From contig JAJNDK010000001.1 in assembly GCA_021156365.1 (NCBI GenBank), forward strand, positions 620,001 to 684,000: 64,000 nt of DNA. Reading direction: 5' to 3'. Each line of letters starts with the position of its first letter. The first letter of the stretch is position 1. Positions 44,448 to 52,357 of the stretch are shown one piece after another. This DNA is from Bacteroidota bacterium (lineage in GTDB: Bacteria; Bacteroidota; Bacteroidia; B-17B0; Aurantibacillaceae). Both the position numbers and the translations under genes were made by a program. The notes below the pieces were generated by a model, which had not been told where the DNA came from, searched no databases, and worked only from the letters and a program-made list of their open reading frames with translations.

Positions 44448-44999
44448 ATGAATCATTTCAGAAACCAGGAACTTCTCGACAATGCCGATATGTGCATTAA
44501 AGAAGGCAGGCTGAATGATGCTTTCACCATCCTGAATGACATCCTGATGGATGATCCCCTGTATGGCAAGGCGCACAATCACCTGGGATACATCTACGAA
44601 ACAAAGATCAGGGATTACAAAAAAGCAGAAGAGCATTACAAGCTCTGCCTGCAGTACTCGCCCGAATATGCCGCAGCGTATTATAACTATGCCATCCTGC
44701 TTTCTACGCTGAAAAACTTCGAAGCGCTTGCGGGCCTGCTGCAAAAGGCAGAATCCGTGCCCGGTATCAATCCGGCAACCATTGCCAACGAATGGGCGAT
44801 CATGTTCGAGGCGCAGGGGAAAATGGAAGAAGCCATTACACATTACCGGAAAGTGATCTCACAATCCTTTGACAATAAAACCGTAGATGTTGCCATGGAA
44901 TCCGTAGCCCGCTGCGAGAAAAAGAAAAATTTCCTGAGTGGAAACACTACCGGGACTTCCGGATCACCTACTCCGCCTCCACCGGGCTGGAGAGGATAA
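44448..44999 (+). CDS. Tetratricopeptide repeat protein
   Basis: A 183-residue soluble protein with three to four TPR helical pairs (residues ~5-150), for example AFTILNDILMDDPLYGKAHNHLGYIY, AEEHYKLCLQYSPEYAAAYYNYAIL and MEEAITHYRKVI. A short Ser/Thr/Pro-rich tail (TPPPPGWRG) closes it. It has no signal peptide, so it is probably a cytoplasmic scaffold for protein contacts; the partner is unknown. The membrane protein gene follows 23 bp downstream, likely in the same transcript. Confidence 0.88.
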   Translation: MNHFRNQELLDNADMCIKEGRLNDAFTILNDILMDDPLYGKAHNHLGYIYETKIRDYKKAEEHYKLCLQYSPEYAAAYYNYAILLSTLKNFEALAGLLQKAESVPGINPATIANEWAIMFEAQGKMEEAITHYRKVISQSFDNKTVDVAMESVARCEKKKNFLSGNTTGTSGSPTPPPPGWRG

Positions 45000-45022
45000 G
45001 CCTGCTTAATTTACCCATTAAA

Positions 45023-45649
45023 ATGAAATTAATCTTAGTCAAATATTCTGTTCTGTTAGCGGCTTTGTGTGTATGTGTGTATGTACTACTGATCAGGAAT
45101 TCGTTTACATGGCCGATGCTGTATCTTGTGTTGGGACTTTCCCTGTTTTACATCCTGATAGCCGTTGCCGGAAATCTTTCCCAGACACAAAAAACAAGTA
45201 AAAAAGCGAATTCATTTGTGTATTACACTCCGGGGCTGCTGACGAAAAAAGCGATCCGGATAGGGGGCTATGCGATCGCTGCAGGGATCCTGCTTTTTTC
45301 AGGAATAAAAGTGCTGCTGTTTGGGATCTTATTGCTGGCTATGTTGTTGAGCGAGCTGGCAGGATTGTGGATCAGCCTGAAAAACGATCTATACTTTCTG
45401 TATTTCGATGGTAAAGCGCTTGTTTTTCAGCAGGACCAGGTAAGCAGGATATTCGCCACCCACATCCGCGAGATCGAATACCGCTACGAGATCTTTTATC
45501 TTACGCTGTCCAATAACCAGGTAAAGATGGTGGAAACACAAAAAGTAAAGGAAAGCAGCCGGGCCGATTTCATCAAAGAATTTGTCAACTGGGCTTTAAC
45601 GAATGATATTCCGTTTACGGAAGAAGCAAAAGGGAAATTAAAAATATAA
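45023..45649 (+). CDS. Uncharacterised membrane protein with C-terminal PH-like region
   Basis: A 208-residue protein: two helices at ~8-50 and two at ~80-118, then a ~90-residue soluble domain (LYFLYFDGKALVFQQDQ, IREIEYRYEIFYLTLSNNQVKMV) whose strand pattern resembles bacterial PH-like domains. I do not recognise a family. It follows the TPR gene by 23 bp and shares a terminator with the convergent lipoamide dehydrogenase gene. Confidence 0.65.
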   Translation: MKLILVKYSVLLAALCVCVYVLLIRNSFTWPMLYLVLGLSLFYILIAVAGNLSQTQKTSKKANSFVYYTPGLLTKKAIRIGGYAIAAGILLFSGIKVLLFGILLLAMLLSELAGLWISLKNDLYFLYFDGKALVFQQDQVSRIFATHIREIEYRYEIFYLTLSNNQVKMVETQKVKESSRADFIKEFVNWALTNDIPFTEEAKGKLKI

Positions 45650-45653
45650 GAAC

Positions 45654-45692
45654 AAAAAAGGCTCCTGACCGTACTGTCAGGAGCCTTTCTTC
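45654..45692. terminator. Bidirectional rho-independent terminator
   Basis: A perfect 13-bp stem (45657-45669 with 45676-45688) and a 6-nt loop. A run of A on the left and T on the right serve the convergent genes on both strands. Confidence 0.9.
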
Positions 45693-45709
45693 AAATGTAC
45701 AATTTGTTC

Positions 45710-47116
45710 TTACATATGTATCGGTCTTTTCGCCGTAGCGTCCAGTGCCGCTTCTTTCAGACTTTCCGTAAAGGTTGGATGCGCATGACAGATCCTGCCG
45801 ATGTCTTCGGCACTTGCCCTGAACTCCATCGCTACTACTGCCTCCATGATCATATCCGCAACCCGCGGCCCGATCATATGAACACCTAATACTTCATCGG
45901 TCTCCGCATCTGCCAGTACTTTGATGAAGCCGTCCGTATCCATGGATGCGCGGGCTCTTCCGCTTGCTTTGAACGGGAAGGATCCGGATTTGTATTTTTT
46001 TCCCTGCTCTTTCAGCTGCTCTTCCGTTAAACCAACGGATGCTACTTCCGGCCATGTATATACCACTCCGGGGATCAGGTTGTAATTGATATGCGGTTTT
46101 TGACCTGCCAGTGATTCGGCTACGTATACACCTTCTTCTTCTGCTTTGTGCGCCAGCATTGCGCCTTTTATCACATCGCCGATCGCATAGATGCCATCTA
46201 CATTGGTTTTTAAATGTGCGTCTACTTCTATTTTTCCGCGAGCATCCACTTTCACACCGGCTTTATCAAGACCTAAGTTATCTGTGTAAGGTCTTCTGCC
46301 CACTGCCACGAGACAATAGTCGCCTTTCAGTTCTACTTTCTCACCGTTCTTGTTCTCTGCCACCACTGTAACTTCTTTTCCTTTACTGCTTACACCCGTT
46401 ACTTTATGATTGAAGAAATATTCGAATCCAAGATCTTTTTTCAGAACGCGTGTCAGCTCTTTCCCCAGACCTTTGTCCATGCTGGCAATAAGGCCATCCA
46501 TAAATTCCACAACCGATACTTTGGAACCCAAACGTCCGTATACAGAACCTAATTCCAGGCCGATCACACCACCACCGATGATGATCAGGTGTTTAGGGAT
46601 CTCAGTCAGTTCCAGCGCTTCCGTAGAAGTGATCACGCGTTTTTTGTCGATCTCGATGCCCGGAAGGGAAGACGGCTTGGAACCTGTTGCTATAATAGTT
46701 TTTGCGCTTTCGATAGTTTCTTTACTACCATCTGCTTTTGCAATTTCAATTGTGTTTTTGGAAGTGAAGCTTCCATGCCCGGTAATAACGGTGATCTTGT
46801 TTTTCTTCATAAGAAAATTGATCCCGTCAACCGTCATTTTTACCACACCTCTTTTTCGTTCGATCATCTTCCCAAGGTTCACTTTTGGTGATTTCACTTC
46901 GATACCGTGTTCCGCAAATGAATGCAGCGCATTGTGATAATGTTCGGAAGAATCGAGCAGCGCTTTGGAAGGAATACAGCCTACATTGAGGCAGGTGCCA
47001 CCGAGACTTGGGTATTTTTCGATAAGAGCTGTTTTGAATCCGAGCTGTGCACAACGAATGGCGGCTACATATCCACCGGGACCTGAACCGATAACGGTAA
47101 CATCATATTTTTCCAT
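45710..47116 (-). CDS. lpdA: Dihydrolipoyl dehydrogenase
   Basis: A 468-residue flavoprotein, the E3 component of pyruvate, 2-oxoglutarate and branched-chain dehydrogenase complexes and of the glycine cleavage system. It shows the FAD-binding VIGSGPGGYVAA, the redox disulfide Cys42/Cys47 (GGTCLNVGCIPSK), the NAD-binding IIIGGGVIGLELGSVY, AIGDVIKGAMLAHKA, and the active-site HAHPTFTESLKEA near the C-terminus. The length is canonical. It stands alone between a shared terminator and the lnt gene; TACCTTCG 27 bp before the ATG is one base off the -7 consensus. Confidence 0.97.
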   Translation of the reverse strand: MEKYDVTVIGSGPGGYVAAIRCAQLGFKTALIEKYPSLGGTCLNVGCIPSKALLDSSEHYHNALHSFAEHGIEVKSPKVNLGKMIERKRGVVKMTVDGINFLMKKNKITVITGHGSFTSKNTIEIAKADGSKETIESAKTIIATGSKPSSLPGIEIDKKRVITSTEALELTEIPKHLIIIGGGVIGLELGSVYGRLGSKVSVVEFMDGLIASMDKGLGKELTRVLKKDLGFEYFFNHKVTGVSSKGKEVTVVAENKNGEKVELKGDYCLVAVGRRPYTDNLGLDKAGVKVDARGKIEVDAHLKTNVDGIYAIGDVIKGAMLAHKAEEEGVYVAESLAGQKPHINYNLIPGVVYTWPEVASVGLTEEQLKEQGKKYKSGSFPFKASGRARASMDTDGFIKVLADAETDEVLGVHMIGPRVADMIMEAVVAMEFRASAEDIGRICHAHPTFTESLKEAALDATAKRPIHM

Positions 47117-47203
47117 AACAAGGGAGTTTAAAAAATAACGTCAACGAAGGTAAACATTTTATTGGTTTTCTATAAAAAGATGCCTGGTTTTTGAGTCTGA
47201 AAA

Positions 47204-48832
47204 TCACCTTTTTGCAAAGCGCTTATACACAGCGAATATCAGCAGAAGAGCCGCTGCGATGAGCGAGCATTTGGCAAAGAGATCGCCGGCCCGCACAAAA
47301 ATAGTCTGGTAGGTATTGGGGCGCAGCGTTGCTTCTATTACGCGGGGTTCCCACCATTTTGTAGCCTTGAATATTTTTCCTCTTTCATCAATAAAACAGG
47401 AGATACCCGTATTAGCGGAGCGGGCCATTGGCTTACGGGTTTCGATAGCACGTAGTGAACCATAAGCCATGTGTTGCTTATAGCCGGGGGTATCGCCCCA
47501 CCAGCCATCGTTCGTTATGATGAACAGCATATTAGCGCCGTTCTTTACATACTCCGTTACATATTCGGGATATATACTTTCGTAACAAATGATCGGCCCT
47601 ATATGAATACCGGAGGTGCTTTTAAAAACACCGCGTTCTTCCTGCAAGCCAAGGCTTCCGCTTGTTCCTCCCATATCAAGGGCATATTGCTCCAGCCAGG
47701 GCGCTATCGATAAAAAAGGCATGATCTCGGCACCCGGTACTAATATTGATTTATGGTACACCTGCACACTATCACTTTTGTCTATCTGAATAGCTGCATT
47801 GTAAGAATCATAGTATGCGTCTTCCTTCAGGAATTTGTGGGCAGTAGCCGATAGCTTTTCACCGCGGGCAAATTGTTTATAGGTGTTGGCGCCGCTAACG
47901 ATCGCTAAATCCGGATACCGGTCGATCAGCTGCTCTTTGAAATAGCGCACTTCCGAAACATCCTTCAGTTGGTCTTCCCACATTTCGGAAGTAAGGAAGG
48001 TCTCCGGAAAAACAAGGTAAGCAGCGCTGTCCAGCTTAATGCTTCTACCAATAAGATCCATTGTTTTCTCGATCTGCACCTGTGGATCGGAGCTGAATTT
48101 TTCATTATACGGATCGATATTCGGCTGGACCACCACCACCTGTTGCTTTTTCAGCTGCGTAGGTGCTATCCTCGAATCTACCGTAACATACAGCACATAG
48201 GAAAGCAGAGCAGGGATCAGCAGCGCCGAAACAATGGCAAGGCTATGCTTTCGGTTCCAACTCCTTTCCCGATTGTCGGGATGCCATCTTTTTTTCAGCA
48301 AAAGATAAATAAGAATGTTCACTGCCCACACCCATGCGCTGCCGCCGGACGTACCGGTGATCTCATACCACTGTACCAACTCACTCTGATGCGCAAATAC
48401 ATTCCCCACAGTAAGCCAGGTCCAGCTCAGGTCCCAATGCTGATGCAGGTATTCGAATGATAACCAGAACGGGATCACAATGAAGTAGGACCAGGAACCT
48501 TTGAAGCGTTTTTTTACCCACCAGGCCGAGCTTATCGTCAAAACCATGAAAAGGGCATTAAGCGTCCAGGCGAGATAAGCTGCCGGGCTTGCATTGTATA
48601 CCCACCAGGTGGTAATAAGGTTCCAGGTAAGGAATAAAAGGTAAAAGAGTCCGAATTTTCTCAGCCCTTTTCGTTTCACCGATTCCGGCTGAGGCCAAAA
48701 ATATTCATCAGCGATAAAAAGCAGTGGAACAAAAGCAATAAATATAAAAACGGTAAAATACGCCTGCCAGGCAAGACTGAGCAGCAGGGCGCTGATCAAA
48801 GCTAAAAGCAACAGACGGAGATTTTTCACCAT
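47204..48832 (-). CDS. lnt: Apolipoprotein N-acyltransferase
   Basis: A 542-residue inner-membrane enzyme that N-acylates the lipid-modified cysteine of lipoproteins. About six N-terminal helices (residues ~5-215) lead to a nitrilase-like periplasmic domain with the triad Glu277 (VFPETF), Lys361 (YHKSILVPGAE) and Cys416 (IICYESIYPE). A last helix near 520-538 ends the protein. It starts 13 bp after bshB1 and is the last gene of a tsdA-bshB1-lnt run. Confidence 0.94.
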   Translation of the reverse strand: MVKNLRLLLLALISALLLSLAWQAYFTVFIFIAFVPLLFIADEYFWPQPESVKRKGLRKFGLFYLLFLTWNLITTWWVYNASPAAYLAWTLNALFMVLTISSAWWVKKRFKGSWSYFIVIPFWLSFEYLHQHWDLSWTWLTVGNVFAHQSELVQWYEITGTSGGSAWVWAVNILIYLLLKKRWHPDNRERSWNRKHSLAIVSALLIPALLSYVLYVTVDSRIAPTQLKKQQVVVVQPNIDPYNEKFSSDPQVQIEKTMDLIGRSIKLDSAAYLVFPETFLTSEMWEDQLKDVSEVRYFKEQLIDRYPDLAIVSGANTYKQFARGEKLSATAHKFLKEDAYYDSYNAAIQIDKSDSVQVYHKSILVPGAEIMPFLSIAPWLEQYALDMGGTSGSLGLQEERGVFKSTSGIHIGPIICYESIYPEYVTEYVKNGANMLFIITNDGWWGDTPGYKQHMAYGSLRAIETRKPMARSANTGISCFIDERGKIFKATKWWEPRVIEATLRPNTYQTIFVRAGDLFAKCSLIAAALLLIFAVYKRFAKR

Positions 48833-48845
48833 ACAAAGCTACGAT

Positions 48846-49565
48846 TTATTGCAGATCAAAGAAGTCCTTCACCCCGGGATAGCGGTTTACGGTAAATCCT
48901 TCTGCATATTTTACTCCGATCGCCCTGCCCCAGAGGCTCATTTTGGCATACAGGCTTTCAAGGAACTCCGGACTGGAAATAGGTGTCTGTGGTTCTTTGG
49001 ATGTGGGATCGAAAAACTGGGAAGAGAAACACATGATGGATGCTCTTTTCTTTTCTGCATAATCCGTTACATCAATTACAAAGTCGGGATGAATAAACTG
49101 ATCCTGAATATAATGATACACCGCCTTCGGACGCCAGGCTTCCTGGTTTTCTCCATTCACTCCGGTTTCTATTTTTGCGAGGCCCGAATAAAAGCAGGCG
49201 TCCGTTATCAGTTTTGCCGCTCTTCCATGATCGGGATGCCGATCCGAAACAGCGTTCGCTAAAACGATCTCCGGCCTGAATTCGCGCAGCACTTTAATGA
49301 TCTCTTTGATATGCGCTTCATCGTTCTGAAAAAATCCGTCTTTGAAATCCAATTGTTTTCGAACTGTTACTCCAAGCAACATCGCTGAGTCGTTAGCTTC
49401 TTTCGTACGTAATTCTGCATTTCCACGGGTTCCGAGCTCACCACGGGTAAGATCAAGGATGCCACAGTGTTTGCCATTGGCAATATGCCTGAGCAGTGTG
49501 CCGCTGCAGGACAGCTCCACATCATCAGGATGAACACCAATCGCAAGGATATCGAGTTTTTGCAT
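48846..49565 (-). CDS. bshB1: Bacillithiol biosynthesis deacetylase BshB1
   Basis: A 239-residue zinc deacetylase of the PIG-L/LmbE family that removes acetate from GlcNAc-malate in bacillithiol synthesis. Zinc ligands are in GVHPDDVELSCSG and the later DRHPDHGRAAKL; LTRGELGTRG is characteristic of the BshB1 subgroup. The other bsh genes are not in the window. It lies 17 bp after the TsdA-like cytochrome gene and 13 bp before lnt. Confidence 0.93.
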   Translation of the reverse strand: MQKLDILAIGVHPDDVELSCSGTLLRHIANGKHCGILDLTRGELGTRGNAELRTKEANDSAMLLGVTVRKQLDFKDGFFQNDEAHIKEIIKVLREFRPEIVLANAVSDRHPDHGRAAKLITDACFYSGLAKIETGVNGENQEAWRPKAVYHYIQDQFIHPDFVIDVTDYAEKKRASIMCFSSQFFDPTSKEPQTPISSPEFLESLYAKMSLWGRAIGVKYAEGFTVNRYPGVKDFFDLQ

Positions 49566-49582
49566 AATTCAGTTTCTAAACG

Positions 49583-50596
49583 TCAGAATTTCGGCTCTTT
49601 GCCTATCTTCTTATAATATTCTATGATCGGCTTGTAAGGACCATACTTATGCTGCAGCATAGGAAAACTATCTATGTAAGGCCCTCCTGCATAATCGATC
49701 GGTTTGTTATTCACATTCGGATAATCCTGTTTGGTTACCGGCTGCGGCCTTTTATGAATATCGTCGTTATTGATGAAAGCACAAACGTCAAAGGCTTCTT
49801 CTATCGTTAATTTAGGATTATCGTAAGTGGCTATTTTGTTTGGCATATTGGCATAAATAAATGCTCCAAGCTTTGTAACACGGTGTACACTGCTGCCAGC
49901 CTGGTAACTATCGTTGCCCCATAAGGGAGGATATTCATAACACACGTTATCCAGGCGCATTTTTCCTTCACCGTTCTTACCGTGGCAACTTTCGCAATCT
50001 CTTTTATACACCAGCTCGCCTTTTACCGGATCTGCCGCCCTTTCGGGATATTCAAACTCTACATGACCATCTCCTTTCACATGTCCGTTTACCGGCACAT
50101 TCTCTCCCAGCCATTTCATATAGCTTATGATGGCCAGCATTTCCTTACTGTTGAGCGGCAAATGTTTTCCGTTATGCGGACGTTCGATGCAGTTATTCAC
50201 GCGGTCGGCCAGGGAGAGTATTTTATTTTCCCGCGCCCGGTATTGCGGATAACGGGCATGCGTACTGAAGTAATTGAATGCATATGGCCGGGTTCCTGCA
50301 TCAAGGTGACAATTGGTGCAGTTCATTTTATTCCCGAGGAACTTTCCTACTTTGCCTTCAGGACCGATATAATAAGCGGTATTCAGGATCAGGTCTCTTC
50401 CGTATCGTACCATATCCCCGAATTCATTATGCGGGATCTCGCTTGTATCGGGAACTTTCCAGATTTCTTCCTCATCGATCGAATCATTTACAACCACATC
50501 TGCCGGAAGATTCGCTTTATTATTTTCGTTATTATTGCAATGAATTAATGCGAACAATAAGATGGGCAAGCCAATACTGAATACTATTTTTTTCAT
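49583..50596 (-). CDS. TsdA-like dihaem cytochrome c (thiosulfate dehydrogenase type)
   Basis: A 337-residue exported cytochrome with two haem c sites, CTNCH (93-97) and CESCH (201-205). The first domain matches TsdA closely: MNCTNCHLDAGTRPYAF, RYPQYRARENKILSLADRVNNCIERPHNGKHLPL. It includes Cys136, the residue that ligates haem 1 in TsdA. A Met in AFIYANMP could ligate haem 2. TsdA interconverts thiosulfate and tetrathionate; related enzymes differ in bias, so direction is not known. The N-terminus (FALIHC at Cys20) may be a lipoprotein signal with a loose lipobox. The ATG at 50596 is chosen; a TTG at 50635 lies in the -7 box. The first 35 bases overlap the divergent arylsulfotransferase gene. 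Confidence 0.87.
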   Translation of the reverse strand: MKKIVFSIGLPILLFALIHCNNNENNKANLPADVVVNDSIDEEEIWKVPDTSEIPHNEFGDMVRYGRDLILNTAYYIGPEGKVGKFLGNKMNCTNCHLDAGTRPYAFNYFSTHARYPQYRARENKILSLADRVNNCIERPHNGKHLPLNSKEMLAIISYMKWLGENVPVNGHVKGDGHVEFEYPERAADPVKGELVYKRDCESCHGKNGEGKMRLDNVCYEYPPLWGNDSYQAGSSVHRVTKLGAFIYANMPNKIATYDNPKLTIEEAFDVCAFINNDDIHKRPQPVTKQDYPNVNNKPIDYAGGPYIDSFPMLQHKYGPYKPIIEYYKKIGKEPKF

Positions 50597-52226
50597 TTTT
50601 ACTCTTAACAGCGCAGTCGCACAATTTGCTCCCAAAGATAACTCTAAACTGAATTATAATCAAATAATGTTTGAGTTCCCTTATGAAGAGAACGCTTCCG
50701 TCTACACTATCTACATAACATACGATTCCATCCTGCAACCGAAGGAAAAAGATTTTATTATTAAAAAACAGGAAAAGTTCCCTGTATCTCTGATCAAAGA
50801 TCTGCGGCTTGGCAAAAACTACAAATGGTATGTGGAAACAACGTTGAAGTCCGGAAAAAAAACAAAATCGGACTATCACTATTTTTCCATTGCTACTACC
50901 CGGATGGTGAACCGCAAATTATACCAGCCCATTCAGCTGTACAATAAAAAAGAGAAGATACAGGACGGGCTGATCTGGTGCGATCAGTACAGATGTGCTG
51001 TTGACAGGAAAGGTAACGTGGTCTGGTTTATGACGGAAGATCACCTGGAGCAGGTGAATGCAAAAGTGGTGAGGGATTTCAGGCTTTACAATGACGGAAA
51101 TATTTCTTTTATTCATCAGCCAAATGCCAGCCGCGTGGACATAGATATGAATGTGCTATGGCAGGCACCGGCGGCAGGCACCATTTCAGGAGCAAAAAAA
51201 GAAGATTATCACCATGCCCTGCTACAATTGCCAAATGGGAACTACATGGTGCTGGGTAATGAAAAGGTGAAATTTGCCAATGAGAATCCGGGTGATACAG
51301 TGACTTCAGAAGAAGTTGATTTTTGTAATATTATCGAGTTTAATGAAAAACGGGAGATCGTTTGGTCATGGAGAATGAAGGATTATTTCCCATACGAATA
51401 CCTTATCAACAGTAAGATCGAAACACGCTCAGGTGTGGTAAATCCTCATGCCAATTCTTTCTGTGTGGATGAAACGAACAATGTGATCTATCTAAGCTTC
51501 CGGGATATCAGCCGGATCATAAAGATCGACAGGAAAAGCAAGAAGATCCTGGCTTCTTACGGACAGCGGCTGAACGATGAGGATGATGTAATGGAAACCG
51601 ATCTGTTCAGACTACAGCACGACATTCAGTTGCTCCCCAACGGAGATATGCTTCTCTTTAATAACAATGATATCGACAATGGAAAGATCTCCTGCGTAGA
51701 GATCATCCGCCTTCCTGCTACAAAAAAGGACACCTTTCAATTGAAGTGGAAATTCGATCTGAATTACGATGCACAAAGCAATGGAAAGATCGACCGGATG
51801 GGCGGAGTGAAAATAATGCCCGATGGAAATTACCTGATCTGTGAAGGAAGCTCGAACCGGGTGGTGGAAATAAGCCCGAAAGGGGAACTGCTATGGGACT
51901 TTGCCCTGCGCCAGAAAGATACAAGCGGCAGGGTGAATGATAAATTTGCGCTCTACCGGGCTAATTTTTCCCGATCGCTCTACCCCAATTATGTAACGTT
52001 CTACCCTACCTCCAAAAATGAGCTCATTGTGCTGAATAAAGGACTGGAAACAGATATCTATACTATAAATATATATGATGCGGATAATAAGGTCGTTTTT
52101 TCGACGCTTAGCCCGGAAATAAAACGTAACAATTCGATAAAGATAAAAACACCTCTGATTAATCTTAAAAATCTGAGGATAGAGCTTGTTTCTTCCAATA
52201 CGAAGCTTTCCAAATCCAATAAGTAA
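50562..52226 (+). CDS. Arylsulfotransferase (ASST)-like secreted protein
   Basis: A 554-residue exported beta-propeller protein of the ASST family. The signal peptide is MGKPILNTIFFIFTLNSAVAQ. Propeller blades follow from residue ~110, with VVWFMTEDHL, NVLWQAPA, the ASST-like NPHANSFCVDE (a candidate for the catalytic His), LQHDIQLLPNGDMLLFNN and EGSSNRVVEISPKGELLWDF. The family moves sulfate from aryl sulfates to phenols in the periplasm, though many members have unproven activity. The signal-peptide codons lie antisense to those of the TsdA-like gene. A TATTTTCG box (50521-50528), one base off consensus and inside that gene, is the best promoter candidate. Confidence 0.83.
   Translation: MGKPILNTIFFIFTLNSAVAQFAPKDNSKLNYNQIMFEFPYEENASVYTIYITYDSILQPKEKDFIIKKQEKFPVSLIKDLRLGKNYKWYVETTLKSGKKTKSDYHYFSIATTRMVNRKLYQPIQLYNKKEKIQDGLIWCDQYRCAVDRKGNVVWFMTEDHLEQVNAKVVRDFRLYNDGNISFIHQPNASRVDIDMNVLWQAPAAGTISGAKKEDYHHALLQLPNGNYMVLGNEKVKFANENPGDTVTSEEVDFCNIIEFNEKREIVWSWRMKDYFPYEYLINSKIETRSGVVNPHANSFCVDETNNVIYLSFRDISRIIKIDRKSKKILASYGQRLNDEDDVMETDLFRLQHDIQLLPNGDMLLFNNNDIDNGKISCVEIIRLPATKKDTFQLKWKFDLNYDAQSNGKIDRMGGVKIMPDGNYLICEGSSNRVVEISPKGELLWDFALRQKDTSGRVNDKFALYRANFSRSLYPNYVTFYPTSKNELIVLNKGLETDIYTINIYDADNKVVFSTLSPEIKRNNSIKIKTPLINLKNLRIELVSSNTKLSKSNK
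50633..50664 (-). promoter_or_regulatory. Full-consensus promoter TTTG-N20-TATCTTTG of the TsdA-like gene
   Basis: On the minus strand, TTTG (50661-50664) and TATCTTTG (50633-50640) are 20 bp apart, within Bacteroidota spacing. The site lies within codons ~24-35 of the divergent arylsulfotransferase-like gene and would start transcription near 50626, about 30 bases before the ATG. Confidence 0.7.
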
Positions 52227-52302
52227 TACGTTAAAACTGTTAATTTCATATCAAGCAATTAACTTTCAATTACTTAAGTTTTCAAAAAAGCCTTCGAATA
52301 GG

Positions 52303-52333
52303 TTTGAAGTAAAAAACCTTCTGATTATATTTG
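52303..52333 (+). promoter_or_regulatory. Full-consensus promoter TTTG-N19-TATATTTG
   Basis: TTTG at 52303-52306 and TATATTTG at 52326-52333 with exactly 19 bp between, upstream of the T9SS type A gene (ATG 52358). It overlaps the TTG at 52331 that would extend the reading frame, excluding that start. Confidence 0.8.
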
Positions 52334-52357
52334 TGCTCATATTATAAACTAAATCAA

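Noticed and set aside
48834-48841. A TAGCTTTG -7 box just before the lnt start (minus strand).
   Set aside because: It ends one base before the ATG, so transcription would begin inside the gene. Tight spacing with bshB1 already explains expression by read-through.
52331-52357. An upstream TTG start extending the T9SS type A protein by nine residues.
   Set aside because: The TTG is part of the TATATTTG promoter box, and the signal peptide begins properly at the ATG 52358.
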